Shown piece by piece: positions 24,943-34,703 of a stretch of DNA of 64,000 nucleotides; position 1 is the first letter of the stretch; every line of letters starts with the position of its first letter. A model generated the notes under the pieces. That model was not told the origin of the DNA. It searched no databases and saw only the letters and a program-made list of their open reading frames with translations. The position numbers and the translations under genes are program-made. The DNA comes from CAYZMS01 sp964479625 (GTDB lineage: Bacteria > Bacteroidota > Bacteroidia > Chitinophagales > Saprospiraceae): assembly GCA_964479625.1 (NCBI GenBank), contig CAYZMS010000022.1, positions 1-64,000 of the forward strand, given 5' to 3'.

Positions 24943-27012
24943 TCATTCCGGATGGTATACTTTAACTGCTTGTTTTAAGATCTCCTCCCTATCAAAGGTT
25001 TGGGGTTTTGCCTTCTTGGCTGTAAATAGCTCCATTTGAGCGTTGTAGTAGGGGCTATCTTCCTCGGCGCTTGCGCCGTAGGCTACAATACTTTCCATTT
25101 CCACTACTCCGGATTGATCGAATTGGATAAACATCATGAAGCCGTCGCCGCCTTCCGCGTAATAGCGACCATCTTGTTCACTAATACTTCCCCAGCGGGC
25201 AGCGAGTGTCTGCGGAAATCCAAAAATGGGCAGGTTCTTATCCCCCCGTTTAAACCGGAAAAAATCCTTATAGGGAACCTCAAGGGTGTTGAAGTGGGTC
25301 ATCAGGTGATCATAAGTTGCCTGAAGAGCAGCAGCATAATTGGCATCAGGAATGGAGTCAATGCCATTGTACCCTTCTCCCTCTAGTTTAAACCAGCAGA
25401 GTAGGGCATAAGTGGCTTCCGGCTTATTCTGATCCACTACAGCATCCCACTCCTGTAATGCGTTGATGATGGGCTGGGTCTGGGCCGTTCCTTCTATGGC
25501 ACGGAAGCGATTGAGTAGGCGGGTGAAGCCGGTCTCTTTGGGTAGGCGGGCGTCGTACTTCAGAGCCTTTAATTCTTCCATTGAAAGGGGAGTGCCATCC
25601 TGGTAGATCTCCCGCCATTGAACACTTCGAACATTATCATCTGCCTGATCGAAATCGATTTCCTTTTTATAATCAGCCGAATCCAGCCAGCTTTCCTTAC
25701 AAGTGCATTTATAAGGATTATGGTTGACATTATAGACATAGCCACAGGGCGGGTTCATGATCAAGGGGCGTTCTTCGAGGGGAAGGAAATTATCCCAATT
25801 GGTTTCGGAGGTATTCCCCGGCAGCAATTCGGTGTAGTCGTAACCCGGCTTTCGATCGGGGAAGAGGCCGTTAAAGAGGTAGAAGATGTTGTCGTCCTTG
25901 TCGGCATAGGTGATGTTGAAATAGGGGAGGCCATCCATTTTCAGGGCCTCCATAAACTCGTCGATATTTTGAGCCCTGGACATCCGCCACCATTGCTCCG
26001 CGGTTTTTATGGTCATGGCGGGTGGAGTTCGAATAGCGAAAAAGTTACCAGATTTACTTTCCAGAGTAGGGCCGTAAACACTTTCGTAGACCTTCCGGCC
26101 AACGGTAATGGGGAAAGGGATGGCTTTGAGTTTAACCTTTAATTTTAGTTTACGCTCCTCCAGTTTGAGCCATTGGCCGTCGTATTCGTAAGTCAGGGGA
26201 TCAGTCGGGTGCATTTTGAGAGCATAAACATCGGTATGATCGTAGTAATTGTTGGTGTGGGTCCAGGCGAGCTTCCCGTTAGTTCCGATTTGCGGGCTTA
26301 AAGAACCGGGAAATAAGGCTCCCTGGAATTGCCACCCTTCTTCGCTCATAAGTGCCACTTCGTAAAAATGTTCCGGGCCCGTGAAAGGTTGGTGGGGGTT
26401 GGCGATTAGGTAGGTACGACCGTCTTTGGTCATATGGCTTCGAAAAGCAAAACTATTGGAGCCTTTTGAACTGAATTCCACACTGGGCAGGTCCTTATCG
26501 TAGCTATCCCCATTCACTATACGGGAAACGATATTCGAAACACCGATGAACTCCGTGATCTTCAAAGGGTAGGATTCAATTACGGTTTCGGGCCGGATGG
26601 GGAAAAGTCGCTTATCGATGACTTCCTTGGGATGCGCTTCGGCAAAAGTGTTCAACCCCTGGCAAAAGGCTTCTACATAGGCCATGAACTCTGAGGAGAT
26701 ATCAGTATCCTTCCGGGCTTCTACCAACTCCTCCAAATGGTAAAGACCGGAGAAAAAATCGCCGGTTGCTCCCTCGCGGCCGTACTCCCGTCCCAGCCTC
26801 TCGGTGGTGAACAAGAGGGTTTGCTGCAGTACTTCAAATTGATCTTCACACTGTACCCAGGCCAGGCCATAGGCAACTTCCTCGTCGGTTTTTGCCATTA
26901 CATGCGGCAGCCCGTAAGCATCTCGGGCAATATTGATGTTTTGGGGGTTAATCTGGGCTTCGGTAAAAAACGAAAGGGAAAGTAGAACGACTAAAAGAAG
27001 GTTATGGCGCAT
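24943..27012 (-). CDS. Penicillin acylase family (S45) N-terminal nucleophile hydrolase
   Basis: A 689-residue secreted amidase of the penicillin G acylase/aculeacin A acylase type. A Sec signal peptide covers residues 1-19 (ending FTEAQ). An early alpha-chain part contains RDAYGLPHV, the family entry motif, and AYGLAWVQCEDQF. The autocatalytic cleavage site is SSKGSNSF, with Ser185 becoming the N-terminal nucleophile of the beta chain; NPHQPF and a later NNYYDHTDVY segment complete the expected architecture. Family members hydrolyse amides such as beta-lactam side chains, acyl-homoserine lactones or cyclic lipopeptides; which one applies here is unknown. It sits directly after a terminator, so it has its own or a read-through transcript. 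Confidence 0.92.
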   Translation of the reverse strand: MRHNLLLVVLLSLSFFTEAQINPQNINIARDAYGLPHVMAKTDEEVAYGLAWVQCEDQFEVLQQTLLFTTERLGREYGREGATGDFFSGLYHLEELVEARKDTDISSEFMAYVEAFCQGLNTFAEAHPKEVIDKRLFPIRPETVIESYPLKITEFIGVSNIVSRIVNGDSYDKDLPSVEFSSKGSNSFAFRSHMTKDGRTYLIANPHQPFTGPEHFYEVALMSEEGWQFQGALFPGSLSPQIGTNGKLAWTHTNNYYDHTDVYALKMHPTDPLTYEYDGQWLKLEERKLKLKVKLKAIPFPITVGRKVYESVYGPTLESKSGNFFAIRTPPAMTIKTAEQWWRMSRAQNIDEFMEALKMDGLPYFNITYADKDDNIFYLFNGLFPDRKPGYDYTELLPGNTSETNWDNFLPLEERPLIMNPPCGYVYNVNHNPYKCTCKESWLDSADYKKEIDFDQADDNVRSVQWREIYQDGTPLSMEELKALKYDARLPKETGFTRLLNRFRAIEGTAQTQPIINALQEWDAVVDQNKPEATYALLCWFKLEGEGYNGIDSIPDANYAAALQATYDHLMTHFNTLEVPYKDFFRFKRGDKNLPIFGFPQTLAARWGSISEQDGRYYAEGGDGFMMFIQFDQSGVVEMESIVAYGASAEEDSPYYNAQMELFTAKKAKPQTFDREEILKQAVKVYHPE

Positions 27013-27045
27013 AGCGGAAGTTTTTAATGATTCCGCTAAAAGTAA

Positions 27046-27089
27046 AATGAAAAAAGATTCGACCCAAAGAGGCCGAATCTTTTTTCATT
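27046..27089. terminator. Strong bidirectional terminator
   Basis: AATGAAAAAAGATTCG (27046-27061) and CGAATCTTTTTTCATT (27074-27089) form a 16-bp perfect inverted repeat with a 12-base spacer. Each arm carries an A or T run, so a U-tract follows the GC core on either strand. It follows immediately after the stop codon of the - strand barrel gene at 27090 and precedes the acylase gene. Confidence 0.85.
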
Positions 27090-27800
27090 CTAATATCGTC
27101 CATAATAGCCTCCACCCAAACGCAAACCAAGAAAGAAACCACCCGGCTGAAAGCCAGGTTGCTCCAGGAGGGTGTTACCGGCACGGTTCTTGAACTCGAT
27201 GTCAGGACCAAAGCGGTAACCCAGGCTGAAGCCCAGCATTAGACCATAGGCGGCAGCATCATCACCACCAAGGAACCAATCTCCATCTACGGCAATTTGG
27301 AAAACCGAATTGGCCCCTCCGATCGTTGCGGGATCATTCTGGTTGGCCGGGGTATCGGTGAAGATATCCTCGAAGGTCGCACCCTGGTTGCGGGGGGAGA
27401 GGTCCAGCAAAGTACCAATATATCCGGCACCGATATTGGGATAAAGCAGGAAGCGACCGGGTTTCAGTACATTATAACCGAAGGAAAAATTACCAAACCC
27501 GCCTACATACCGGAGGGTATACTCCGGACTATCCACGGATTCCTGCCCAAGGTAGCCCCCATCAAGCCCGAAAACCAGGCGGTTGTAATAAAAGCGCAAG
27601 CCCCCGCCAATGGCCAGGTTGGTACTGGAAAGGTCCTGGAAATCCGCCAGCTGGGTTACATCGTTGATTGGATCCATATCCGAGAACATCAAACCGTTCT
27701 GGAAATAGCCCGAAAGCCCCCAAGGACGGTTCTCCTGGGCGTTCACTTGGAGACAAAGGAATAGCAAAACGATCGAAAAGCTAAGACGTGTGGTGCTCAT
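27090..27800 (-). CDS. Outer membrane beta-barrel protein, uncharacterised
   Basis: A 236-residue exported protein with a Sec signal peptide (residues 1-21, ending QVNAQ) and a body of alternating polar and aromatic residues typical of an eight- to ten-stranded barrel; glycine and tyrosine are frequent and the chain ends in GGGYYGRY, an aromatic terminus. The pattern resembles the broad outer-membrane-protein beta-barrel family of Bacteroidota, but a precise family could not be named. It is followed by a strong terminator and is transcribed divergently from the gene at 27959. Confidence 0.65.
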   Translation of the reverse strand: MSTTRLSFSIVLLFLCLQVNAQENRPWGLSGYFQNGLMFSDMDPINDVTQLADFQDLSSTNLAIGGGLRFYYNRLVFGLDGGYLGQESVDSPEYTLRYVGGFGNFSFGYNVLKPGRFLLYPNIGAGYIGTLLDLSPRNQGATFEDIFTDTPANQNDPATIGGANSVFQIAVDGDWFLGGDDAAAYGLMLGFSLGYRFGPDIEFKNRAGNTLLEQPGFQPGGFFLGLRLGGGYYGRY

Positions 27801-27958
27801 TTGAATAAATTTAGGGTGGTGAAAAGGGGAAGTTAAAAAAGAAAATGCAGCAAAAGATTAAAGACTTCAGCAATTGGCCGGGGAGGAGGGAGGAGAATGC
27901 GAACCCTAAGAGTCAAAGAAAAGCCTTATTTTAAAATCCAAACCTAAGGCTCTAAACT

Positions 27959-28705
27959 ATGGTTCAAAAACTAATGATCGTACTGCTTGTTTTAGTTGCC
28001 TTCGGCATCCTGGCCTGGCAGTTCCGCCCTGCTTTTTACCTGTGGCGGATGGGGCAAACCGGCTTCGTACCCCGCGGATTGGCGCTCTCCGGAGACAGCG
28101 GCCTCAAATCCCTTTACCGGGCGGTGGATCGGCTAAACGAGCGATCAGAGCCTCGATGGTCCGAATCACTGGCTTCGGCCTTGCAGGAGGTCCGGTTTGA
28201 AAAACTGGCAAAGGCCCGGGGCAATGCCCTGCTCACCCGTAACGCCGCTACCTTGGCGCCGGTAAACGAAGACCTGGCCCACGCCCTTCAACAATGCTTC
28301 CACTTTTGTACGGACCCCATTATTCAAAGGGAATTGCTTACCAGTCTGACAGAACTGGACTTCAACCAAAAAGCGCGCTTCTTCTGCGATGTTTTCGAAG
28401 TCGCAGAGGGAGATTCCAAACTATCGCTTTCCATTTCCTATTTCGAGAGCCTGCTGGCCCTGGCTTATTCCCAAAACTGGGAAAACCCGGAGGATTATTT
28501 CGGGGAAGGCTCCATAAGCTCTGGGAAGATGGCAGAAACCCAGGAAATAATGCGGCAGAACCTGAAGGCCTGCGTGCTCCCTATCGGTCAGAAAGCCCTA
28601 CGCAAGGCCCGGTCCAAATTTGACGAAGAGCACCTGCCGGATTGGGCGCCACAGATCGAAAGGGCTTTAACTCAATACGCATCAGAAGATCAGGGGAAGT
28701 ATTAA
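27959..28705 (+). CDS. Uncharacterised single-helix membrane-anchored protein
   Basis: A 248-residue protein with one N-terminal membrane helix (about 5-23) and a soluble, largely alpha-helical region rich in Leu, Ala and Glu. No catalytic motif or recognised family is visible; helix-turn-helix pairs such as ALTQ and LLTSLTELDFNQKARFF give a HEAT- or TPR-like impression only. It is 92 bases upstream of the MATE exporter gene on the same strand. Confidence 0.6.
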   Translation: MVQKLMIVLLVLVAFGILAWQFRPAFYLWRMGQTGFVPRGLALSGDSGLKSLYRAVDRLNERSEPRWSESLASALQEVRFEKLAKARGNALLTRNAATLAPVNEDLAHALQQCFHFCTDPIIQRELLTSLTELDFNQKARFFCDVFEVAEGDSKLSLSISYFESLLALAYSQNWENPEDYFGEGSISSGKMAETQEIMRQNLKACVLPIGQKALRKARSKFDEEHLPDWAPQIERALTQYASEDQGKY

Positions 28706-28797
28706 CCTTTAGGTTTAAACCAATTTGTTAAAATGGTGTTTTCAAACCTTTAATCAGGATTATACTTATCTTCCTCCCTCCAAAAAGCCATTCACCC

Positions 28798-30144
28798 ATG
28801 TTACAAGGCCGCGAAGCCATTCTTACCGGGCCTGTGGGGGAAACCCTGCGGGACCTCACCCTGCCCATGATCGCTGGTATCTTCGGCATGATCGCATTCA
28901 ACCTGGTAGATACCTACTTCATAGGTCAGTTAGGCGCCGACCAATTAGCGGCAGTGAGTTTCACCTTTCCGGTAGTCCTCACGGTAGCCAGCCTGGCAAT
29001 GGGGATCGGGATCGGAGTAATGTCCTTGGTCTCGAAGTCGATCGGTCAGGGGGATTACTTCAAGGCTGCCCGAGAAACTACCGATAGCCTGCTACTCGGC
29101 TTGATCCTGGTGGGTATTTTTTCAGCTATCGGCCTGCTAACCATTGATCCCTTGTTCCGGGCACTGGGCGCTTCCGAGCAGATTCTTCCCTACATACGGG
29201 AGTATATTTCTATCTGGTATTATACGATTCTTTTCCTGATTATTCCCATGATAGGGAACAATGCCATCCGGGCGAGTGGAGATACGCGCACCCCTTCCTA
29301 CATCATGCTCGGAGCAGTAGCGATCAACGCGGTGCTCGATCCTTTGCTGATCTTCGGCTATGGTCCTTTCCCGGAGCTGGGCATAGAGGGTGCGGCCCTG
29401 GCTACAGCGATTTCCCGCATGGTGACCATGTTGGTGGCCATGTATGTTCTCTACTTCCGGGAAAAACTGATCACCTTTAAACCGGTGGGTTGGACAGCCT
29501 TCTGGGGGTGTATCAAGGCCATCCTCTATATCGGTTTACCTGCTGCTGCCGCAAGGATGATCAATCCCATCGGGATCGGTATTCTAACCAGCCTGATCGC
29601 CGTCTATGGTACGGAGGCCGTAGCTTCGTATGGAGTGGGATCCCGGATCGAAATGTTTGCCTTGAGCGTAGTGAGTGCCCTGGCAAGTGTGATCGGGCCC
29701 TTTGTAGGGCAAAACCTGGGTGCTGATCAGTTTGACCGCATTCGAATGAGTTTTCGAATGAGTTTCCGCTTTTCTCTCCTTTGGGGGTTAGGGATGGCAG
29801 CTTTGATCGGGCTTTTTGCCCATCCCATCGCGCAAATCTTTACAGATAATGCTACCATCGCCAAGGATATCGAACTTTTTCTGTACATCGTACCCTTTAG
29901 TTACAGCATGCAGGGGGTCTTTTTGCTGGTGACCACCAGCTTAAATGCCATGCAGAAACCTTTTCAGGCAGCTTTCCTGGCTTTTTTGCAAATGTTCGTA
30001 TTGGCGATCCCTTTTGCTTTGATAGCGACCCGTACTACCGGGCTGTGGGGGATTTTTTCCTCCATTGCCGTTGCATACGTACTGACGGGTATGGTAGCCC
30101 TTTGGTTGAACCAGCGTACCTTAAATCAAATTTCCAGTTCTTAG
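28798..30144 (+). CDS. MATE family efflux transporter
   Basis: A 448-residue, 12-helix multidrug or toxin exporter of the NorM/DinF type, driven by sodium or protons. The first half begins with GREAILTGPVGETLRDLTLPMIAG and contains the F-N-L-V-D-T-Y-F-I-G-Q-L-G motif of helices 1-2; the repeated second half has IGLPAAAARMINPIG and the GVGSRIEMFALSVVSA segment. Length is normal for MATE. The MATE repeats are at about 15-180 and 240-400. Substrate cannot be told. Confidence 0.93.
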   Translation: MLQGREAILTGPVGETLRDLTLPMIAGIFGMIAFNLVDTYFIGQLGADQLAAVSFTFPVVLTVASLAMGIGIGVMSLVSKSIGQGDYFKAARETTDSLLLGLILVGIFSAIGLLTIDPLFRALGASEQILPYIREYISIWYYTILFLIIPMIGNNAIRASGDTRTPSYIMLGAVAINAVLDPLLIFGYGPFPELGIEGAALATAISRMVTMLVAMYVLYFREKLITFKPVGWTAFWGCIKAILYIGLPAAAARMINPIGIGILTSLIAVYGTEAVASYGVGSRIEMFALSVVSALASVIGPFVGQNLGADQFDRIRMSFRMSFRFSLLWGLGMAALIGLFAHPIAQIFTDNATIAKDIELFLYIVPFSYSMQGVFLLVTTSLNAMQKPFQAAFLAFLQMFVLAIPFALIATRTTGLWGIFSSIAVAYVLTGMVALWLNQRTLNQISSS

Positions 30145-30212
30145 GGCTTTACAGCATTTTTTGCGTGGGATGGTGCCAACCCACCCGCCAAAATGACTCT
30201 TTCTTTGCAAAA

Positions 30213-30262
30213 CAAAAGGGATGCGGGCGGCTCAAAGAGGTACTTTAAACCGCCCTCATCCT
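30213..30262. repeat. Intergenic hairpin repeat, copy 1
   Basis: CAAAAGG (30213-30219), five bases, then GGGCGGCTCAAAG (30225-30237), a short loop and ACTTTAAACCGCCC (30242-30255). Outer GGATG/CATCC arms extend the imperfect stem to 30219-30261. It lies in the space between the convergent MATE and aconitase genes and can act as a terminator for both. A near-identical element is found at 55445-55499 after the other aconitase gene. Confidence 0.75.
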
Positions 30263-32539
30263 TTATTTCAAGGCCTGCCGTATTTTATTCAGTGCCGACC
30301 CCGCCTTAACCCATTCGATCTGGGCCTGGTTATAGGTATGGGCCAGTTCGAATTCATCTGTTGTACCGTCAGAATGTTTAAGAACGACCGTCATGTTTTT
30401 CCCGGGAGCCATTTCCTCCAGGCCTTTGATATCGATACGGTCATCCTGGCGAACTTTTTTGTAATCTGCCGGATTAACGAAAGTCAGCCCTAACATGCCC
30501 TGCTTTTTCAGGTTGGTCTCGTGGATTCGAGCGAACGATTTAACGATCACCGCTTTCACATTCATGAAGCGAGGCTCCATGGCGGCGTGTTCCCGGGAGC
30601 TACCCTCCCCGTAGTTCTCTTCGCCAAATACGACCGTTCCGATACCGGCTTGCTTGTATTTGCGGGCGGAGTCAGGAACGGATAAAAACTCCGCTTCGCT
30701 GCCGGAATCGACGTAATTGGCTACCTTGTTCATCTCTCCATTGAAGAAGTTGACGGCCCCAATGAACATATTGTTCGAAATGTTTTCCAGGTGGCCACGA
30801 TATTTCAACCATGGACCGGCCATGGAGATATGGTCAGTGGTACACTTGCCTTTTGCTTTGATAAGTAAGCGCATATCCGTTAGCTCCTCCGTGCTGATGG
30901 GGGTAAAAGGAGTTAATAATTGCAAGCGATCAGAAGCCGGATCAACTTTTACCTCAATGGCTTGGCCATTATTTGCGGGTGCTTGAAAGCCGGCATCTTC
31001 CACGCCAAAACCCTTAGCGGGCAATTCCACCCCTGTGGGCGGGTCCAGTTTAACGGCTTCACCGTTTTCATTGACCAGCGTGTCTGTTAAGGGGTTAAAG
31101 GTAAGGTCGCCGGCAATAGCCATAGCCGTTACGATCTCCGGAGAGGCCACAAAAGAGCGGGTTTGGGGGTTGCCATCGTTCCGCTTGGAGAAATTTCGAT
31201 TGAAAGAGGTGATGATGGAGTTGGCCCGGTTGGGGTCGTCTGTATGGCGCGCCCATTGCCCGATACAGGGGCCACAGGCATTGGCCAGGACCACTCCGCC
31301 CATGGCTTCAAAGTCGGCCAACTGACCGTCGCGATCCACCGTGTAGCGGATCTGTTCCGAACCCGGGGTTACCGTAAATTCGGCTTTAACCCTCAGCTTT
31401 TTTTTAACTGCCTGCTGCGCCAGGGAAGCTGCCCGGTCCAGGTCTTCATAGGAGGAGTTGGTGCAGGAGCCGATCAAGCCGACTTCCAGCTTTTGCGGGT
31501 AGTTGTTCTCTTTTACCGCTTCTGCAAACTTGGAGATCGGCCATGCCAGGTCCGGAGTGTAGGGCCCGTTGATATGTGGTTCGAGGGTGGTCAGGTTAAT
31601 TTCGATCACCTGATCAAAATATTGCTCCGGGTTTTCATAGCATTCTGGATCTCCGGTAAGATGTTCGGCCACCTTGTCTGCCAGGGCTGCTACATCGGCC
31701 CGTTCGGTAGCCCTCAGGTAGCGGCTCATGCTTTCGTCATAGCCGAAGGTGGAAGTAGTAGCGCCGATCTCAGCTCCCATATTGCAAATGGTGCCTTTCC
31801 CGGTGCAGGAAAGGGAGTGGGCTCCCGGACCGAAGTATTCCACAATTGCCCCGGTACCCCCTTTGACAGTGAGGATGCCGGCTACTTTAAGGATAACGTC
31901 CTTAGAGGAGGTCCAGCCGCTCATTTCGCCCGTGAGTTTAACCCCGATTAATTTGGGCATTTTCAACTCCCAGGGCATGCCGGCCATCACATCGACGGCG
32001 TCTGCCCCACCAACCCCAATGGCTACCATACCCAGGCCACCGGCATTGGGCGTATGGGAATCGGTACCGATCATCATCCCGCCGGGGAAGGCGTAGTTCT
32101 CTAAAACGATCTGATGGATGATCCCCGCGCCTGGCTTCCAGAATCCTATGCCGTATTTATTCGAAACGGAAGAAAGAAAATCGTAAACTTCCGAGTTGAT
32201 CTCATTGGCTTTTTGGAGGTCTTTGGCAGCACCTACTTCCGCCTGAATGAGGTGATCGCAATGCACCGTTGAGGGGACGGCTACATTGTCTCTACCCGCC
32301 ATCATAAACTGCAGCAAAGCCATTTGGGCGGTGGCATCCTGCATGGCAACCCGGTCGGGAGCAAAGAAAACATAGTCTTTGGCCCGGGTATAGTTTTGAA
32401 GGGGGGAGTCCTCGTGTAAATGAGCGTAGAGGATCTTTTCTGCAAGGGTAAGAGGGCGTCCCAGTTCTTTTTTCACTGCCGCCAATCGCTGAGGAAGCGC
32501 ATCATAATGCGCTTTGATCATTTCAATATCAAAAGCCAT
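30263..32539 (-). CDS. Aconitate hydratase, mitochondrial-type
   Basis: A 758-residue aconitase that interconverts citrate and isocitrate in the citric acid cycle. The [4Fe-4S] ligands are Cys359 in LIGSCTNSSYED, Cys422 and Cys425 in ANACGPCIGQW. Other landmarks are IGTDSHTPNAGGLG near 158-170 and the swivel domain with GEGSSREHAAMEPRF. Length and motif wording match the eukaryotic mitochondrial aconitase group used by many Bacteroidota, not the longer AcnA/IRP type. No signal peptide. A second, AcnA-type aconitase is encoded at 52721-55408. Confidence 0.96.
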   Translation of the reverse strand: MAFDIEMIKAHYDALPQRLAAVKKELGRPLTLAEKILYAHLHEDSPLQNYTRAKDYVFFAPDRVAMQDATAQMALLQFMMAGRDNVAVPSTVHCDHLIQAEVGAAKDLQKANEINSEVYDFLSSVSNKYGIGFWKPGAGIIHQIVLENYAFPGGMMIGTDSHTPNAGGLGMVAIGVGGADAVDVMAGMPWELKMPKLIGVKLTGEMSGWTSSKDVILKVAGILTVKGGTGAIVEYFGPGAHSLSCTGKGTICNMGAEIGATTSTFGYDESMSRYLRATERADVAALADKVAEHLTGDPECYENPEQYFDQVIEINLTTLEPHINGPYTPDLAWPISKFAEAVKENNYPQKLEVGLIGSCTNSSYEDLDRAASLAQQAVKKKLRVKAEFTVTPGSEQIRYTVDRDGQLADFEAMGGVVLANACGPCIGQWARHTDDPNRANSIITSFNRNFSKRNDGNPQTRSFVASPEIVTAMAIAGDLTFNPLTDTLVNENGEAVKLDPPTGVELPAKGFGVEDAGFQAPANNGQAIEVKVDPASDRLQLLTPFTPISTEELTDMRLLIKAKGKCTTDHISMAGPWLKYRGHLENISNNMFIGAVNFFNGEMNKVANYVDSGSEAEFLSVPDSARKYKQAGIGTVVFGEENYGEGSSREHAAMEPRFMNVKAVIVKSFARIHETNLKKQGMLGLTFVNPADYKKVRQDDRIDIKGLEEMAPGKNMTVVLKHSDGTTDEFELAHTYNQAQIEWVKAGSALNKIRQALK

Positions 32540-32737
32540 GGATGATTAGATTAATATTTCGAAATATAAGTTTCATAAGCGAGGGTAAAAGTACAATATC
32601 TTTGGAGGTCTACCTGTTCCAGGGAATGAATTTAGCTTTTGATTGGCTTTCGTAATGCTTCAGGCCTATCGAGGTAGAACGTATAAGAAATGACAAACGA
32701 ATATTTTGCATGCTCTTTTCGTTAGGCAATTATTATC

Positions 32738-32745
32738 TAATTTTG
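32738..32745 (+). promoter_or_regulatory. Candidate -7 element upstream of the GMC operon
   Basis: TAATTTTG fits the Bacteroidota -7 consensus TAnnTTTG and lies about 130 bases upstream of the GMC oxidoreductase start. The 339-base divergent gap (32540-32878) between the aconitase and GMC genes shows no ORF and no hairpin; a matching -33 TTG is not at the expected spacing, so this is tentative. Confidence 0.25.
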
Positions 32746-32878
32746 GTAACTCCGGTAAATTAACCTTGGAATCTGGAATGAACAGACGTTGCCAAAGCTA
32801 ACTTAGACACAATAATTTGGAGTATTTTTCTATGGGAGCGGAAAGCCGCCTATAAAGTTGAAACCACAGTAAAAGCAC

Positions 32879-34606
32879 ATGAATATTAATTCGAAAGGAA
32901 AAGAAACGGTGGCCTATGACGCCATTGTAGTAGGGTCAGGGATTAGTGGGGGATGGGCGGCCAAGGAATTATGTGAGCAAGGATTGAAGACCCTGGTGTT
33001 GGAACGGGGCCGCAATGTGCGGCATGTACTGGATTATCCCACAGCAGGTCTGGACCCCTGGGACCTCCCCAACCGGGGTCGTACCCCAAGGGAAGAGGTC
33101 GCTAAACACTACATCAAACAGGATCGTACGGGCTACACCATAGAAGAAAGCAGCAAACATTGGTTTGTCAGGGATGACGAAAACCCCTACACTGAGAAAA
33201 AACGTTTCGACTGGATGCGGGGGTACCACGTGGGCGGTCGGTCCATCACCTGGGGGCGCCAGTCTTATCGGTTGAGTGACCTGGATTTTGAGGCTAATGC
33301 CCGCGATGGAATAGGGGTAGACTGGCCCATCCGATATGCTGACCTAAAACCCTGGTACGATTACGTTGAACGCTTTGCAGGGGTAAGCGGGATGAAGGAA
33401 AACCTGCCTCAACTGCCCGATGGGGAATTTTTACCGCCCATGGAATTGAATGTGGTCGAAAGGCATGTTCGGGAGGCGGTTTCGAAGGCCTTCCCCGAGC
33501 GTGTGCTAACAATAGGTAGGGTAGCGCATTTAACCCAGCCAGACCCCACCATCCATGGTGCTCGTGGAAAGTGTTTGTATCGAAATCGCTGTATCCGGGG
33601 TTGCCCGTATGGGGCGTATTTTAGTTCGAATGCTGCCACCTTACCCGCAGCTGAGGCTAGCGGAAATATGACGCTTCGTCCCCATTCTATAGTCCATTCT
33701 GTTATTTATGATAAAGACAAAGGAAAAGCTAAAGGCGTGCGGGTAATTGATGCGGAAACAAATGAAACGCATGAATTTTTTGCCAAGGTTATTTTTCTCA
33801 ATGCCTCGGCCCTGGCAACTACACTCATCCTTTTCAATTCAAAAAATGACGCTTTCCCAGAGGGCCTTGGCAACAGCAGCGGTCAACTGGGTAAGAACGT
33901 AATGGATCACCATTTCCGGACGGGTGCCGTGGGTGAATTTGAGCAATTTGAAGCTACTTATTACAAAGGTCGGCGGCCGAATGGGGTATATGTCCCTCGC
34001 TTTAGAAACCTTAATGCAAAAACCCGCATGCCCGACTTTATACGGGGATACGGTTACCAGGGAGGCGCCTCAAGAGAAAACTGGATGCGCGGGGTAAAGG
34101 AAGCTCAGTTGGGAATAGGTGCTGAGCTGAAAAAACAACTCGTCACACCGGGGCCCTGGCAAATGGGCCTGACTGGTTTCGGAGAATGCCTCCCCTACGA
34201 AGACAACCGGGTTTACCTTAATGAAGAAGTACGGGATAAATGGGGAATGCCTACCCTGACTATGGATGTTTCCTTCAGGGAAAATGAGGAAAAAATGCGG
34301 ATGGATATGCGCGAAGCTGCCGCTGAAATGCTGGAGGCTGCCGGTGCGAAAAATGTACGTACCTATGATTCGGGCTCCTATCCCGGTCTGGGAATACACG
34401 AAATGGGAACGGCCCGTATGGGAAGAGATCCCAGGACATCCGTATTGAATAAATGGAACCAGATCCACGAGGTTCCCAACGTTTTTATTACGGATGGTGC
34501 GGCAATGACCTCCGCAGGTTGCCAAAATCCATCTTTAACCTATATGGCATTAACGGCCAGGGCTGCTGATTATGCCGTAAAGGAATTGAAGCGAATGAAC
34601 CTTTAG
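32879..34606 (+). CDS. GMC family oxidoreductase (glucoside/gluconate dehydrogenase large subunit type)
   Basis: A 575-residue FAD enzyme. The dinucleotide-binding motif GSGISGG is at about residues 18-24 with the acidic ERG end at 41-43. A GGRSITWGRQSYR motif near 118 is the FAD-contact loop of the GMC group, and the C-terminal part contains HEMGTARMG (with the conserved His) and NPSLTYMALTARAADY. There is no signal peptide; such large subunits are exported by hitch-hiking on a Tat-signal small subunit, and that small subunit is encoded directly downstream. Together they resemble the flavoprotein of periplasmic sugar or glucoside 3-dehydrogenases. The substrate is unproven. Confidence 0.9.
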   Translation: MNINSKGKETVAYDAIVVGSGISGGWAAKELCEQGLKTLVLERGRNVRHVLDYPTAGLDPWDLPNRGRTPREEVAKHYIKQDRTGYTIEESSKHWFVRDDENPYTEKKRFDWMRGYHVGGRSITWGRQSYRLSDLDFEANARDGIGVDWPIRYADLKPWYDYVERFAGVSGMKENLPQLPDGEFLPPMELNVVERHVREAVSKAFPERVLTIGRVAHLTQPDPTIHGARGKCLYRNRCIRGCPYGAYFSSNAATLPAAEASGNMTLRPHSIVHSVIYDKDKGKAKGVRVIDAETNETHEFFAKVIFLNASALATTLILFNSKNDAFPEGLGNSSGQLGKNVMDHHFRTGAVGEFEQFEATYYKGRRPNGVYVPRFRNLNAKTRMPDFIRGYGYQGGASRENWMRGVKEAQLGIGAELKKQLVTPGPWQMGLTGFGECLPYEDNRVYLNEEVRDKWGMPTLTMDVSFRENEEKMRMDMREAAAEMLEAAGAKNVRTYDSGSYPGLGIHEMGTARMGRDPRTSVLNKWNQIHEVPNVFITDGAAMTSAGCQNPSLTYMALTARAADYAVKELKRMNL

Positions 34607-34703
34607 CATGGCGTATTCGAGCTTTGCACCTTTGTACATTCGTTTGAGGTATATATCGGAAAGGAGTTGACGCCAGGCAGCTAATGCGCCAAAACACCAT
34701 CTT

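Noticed and set aside
31163..31951. 262-codon + strand open frame opposite the aconitase
   Set aside because: Shadow of a highly conserved coding region on the other strand, with no recognisable motif.
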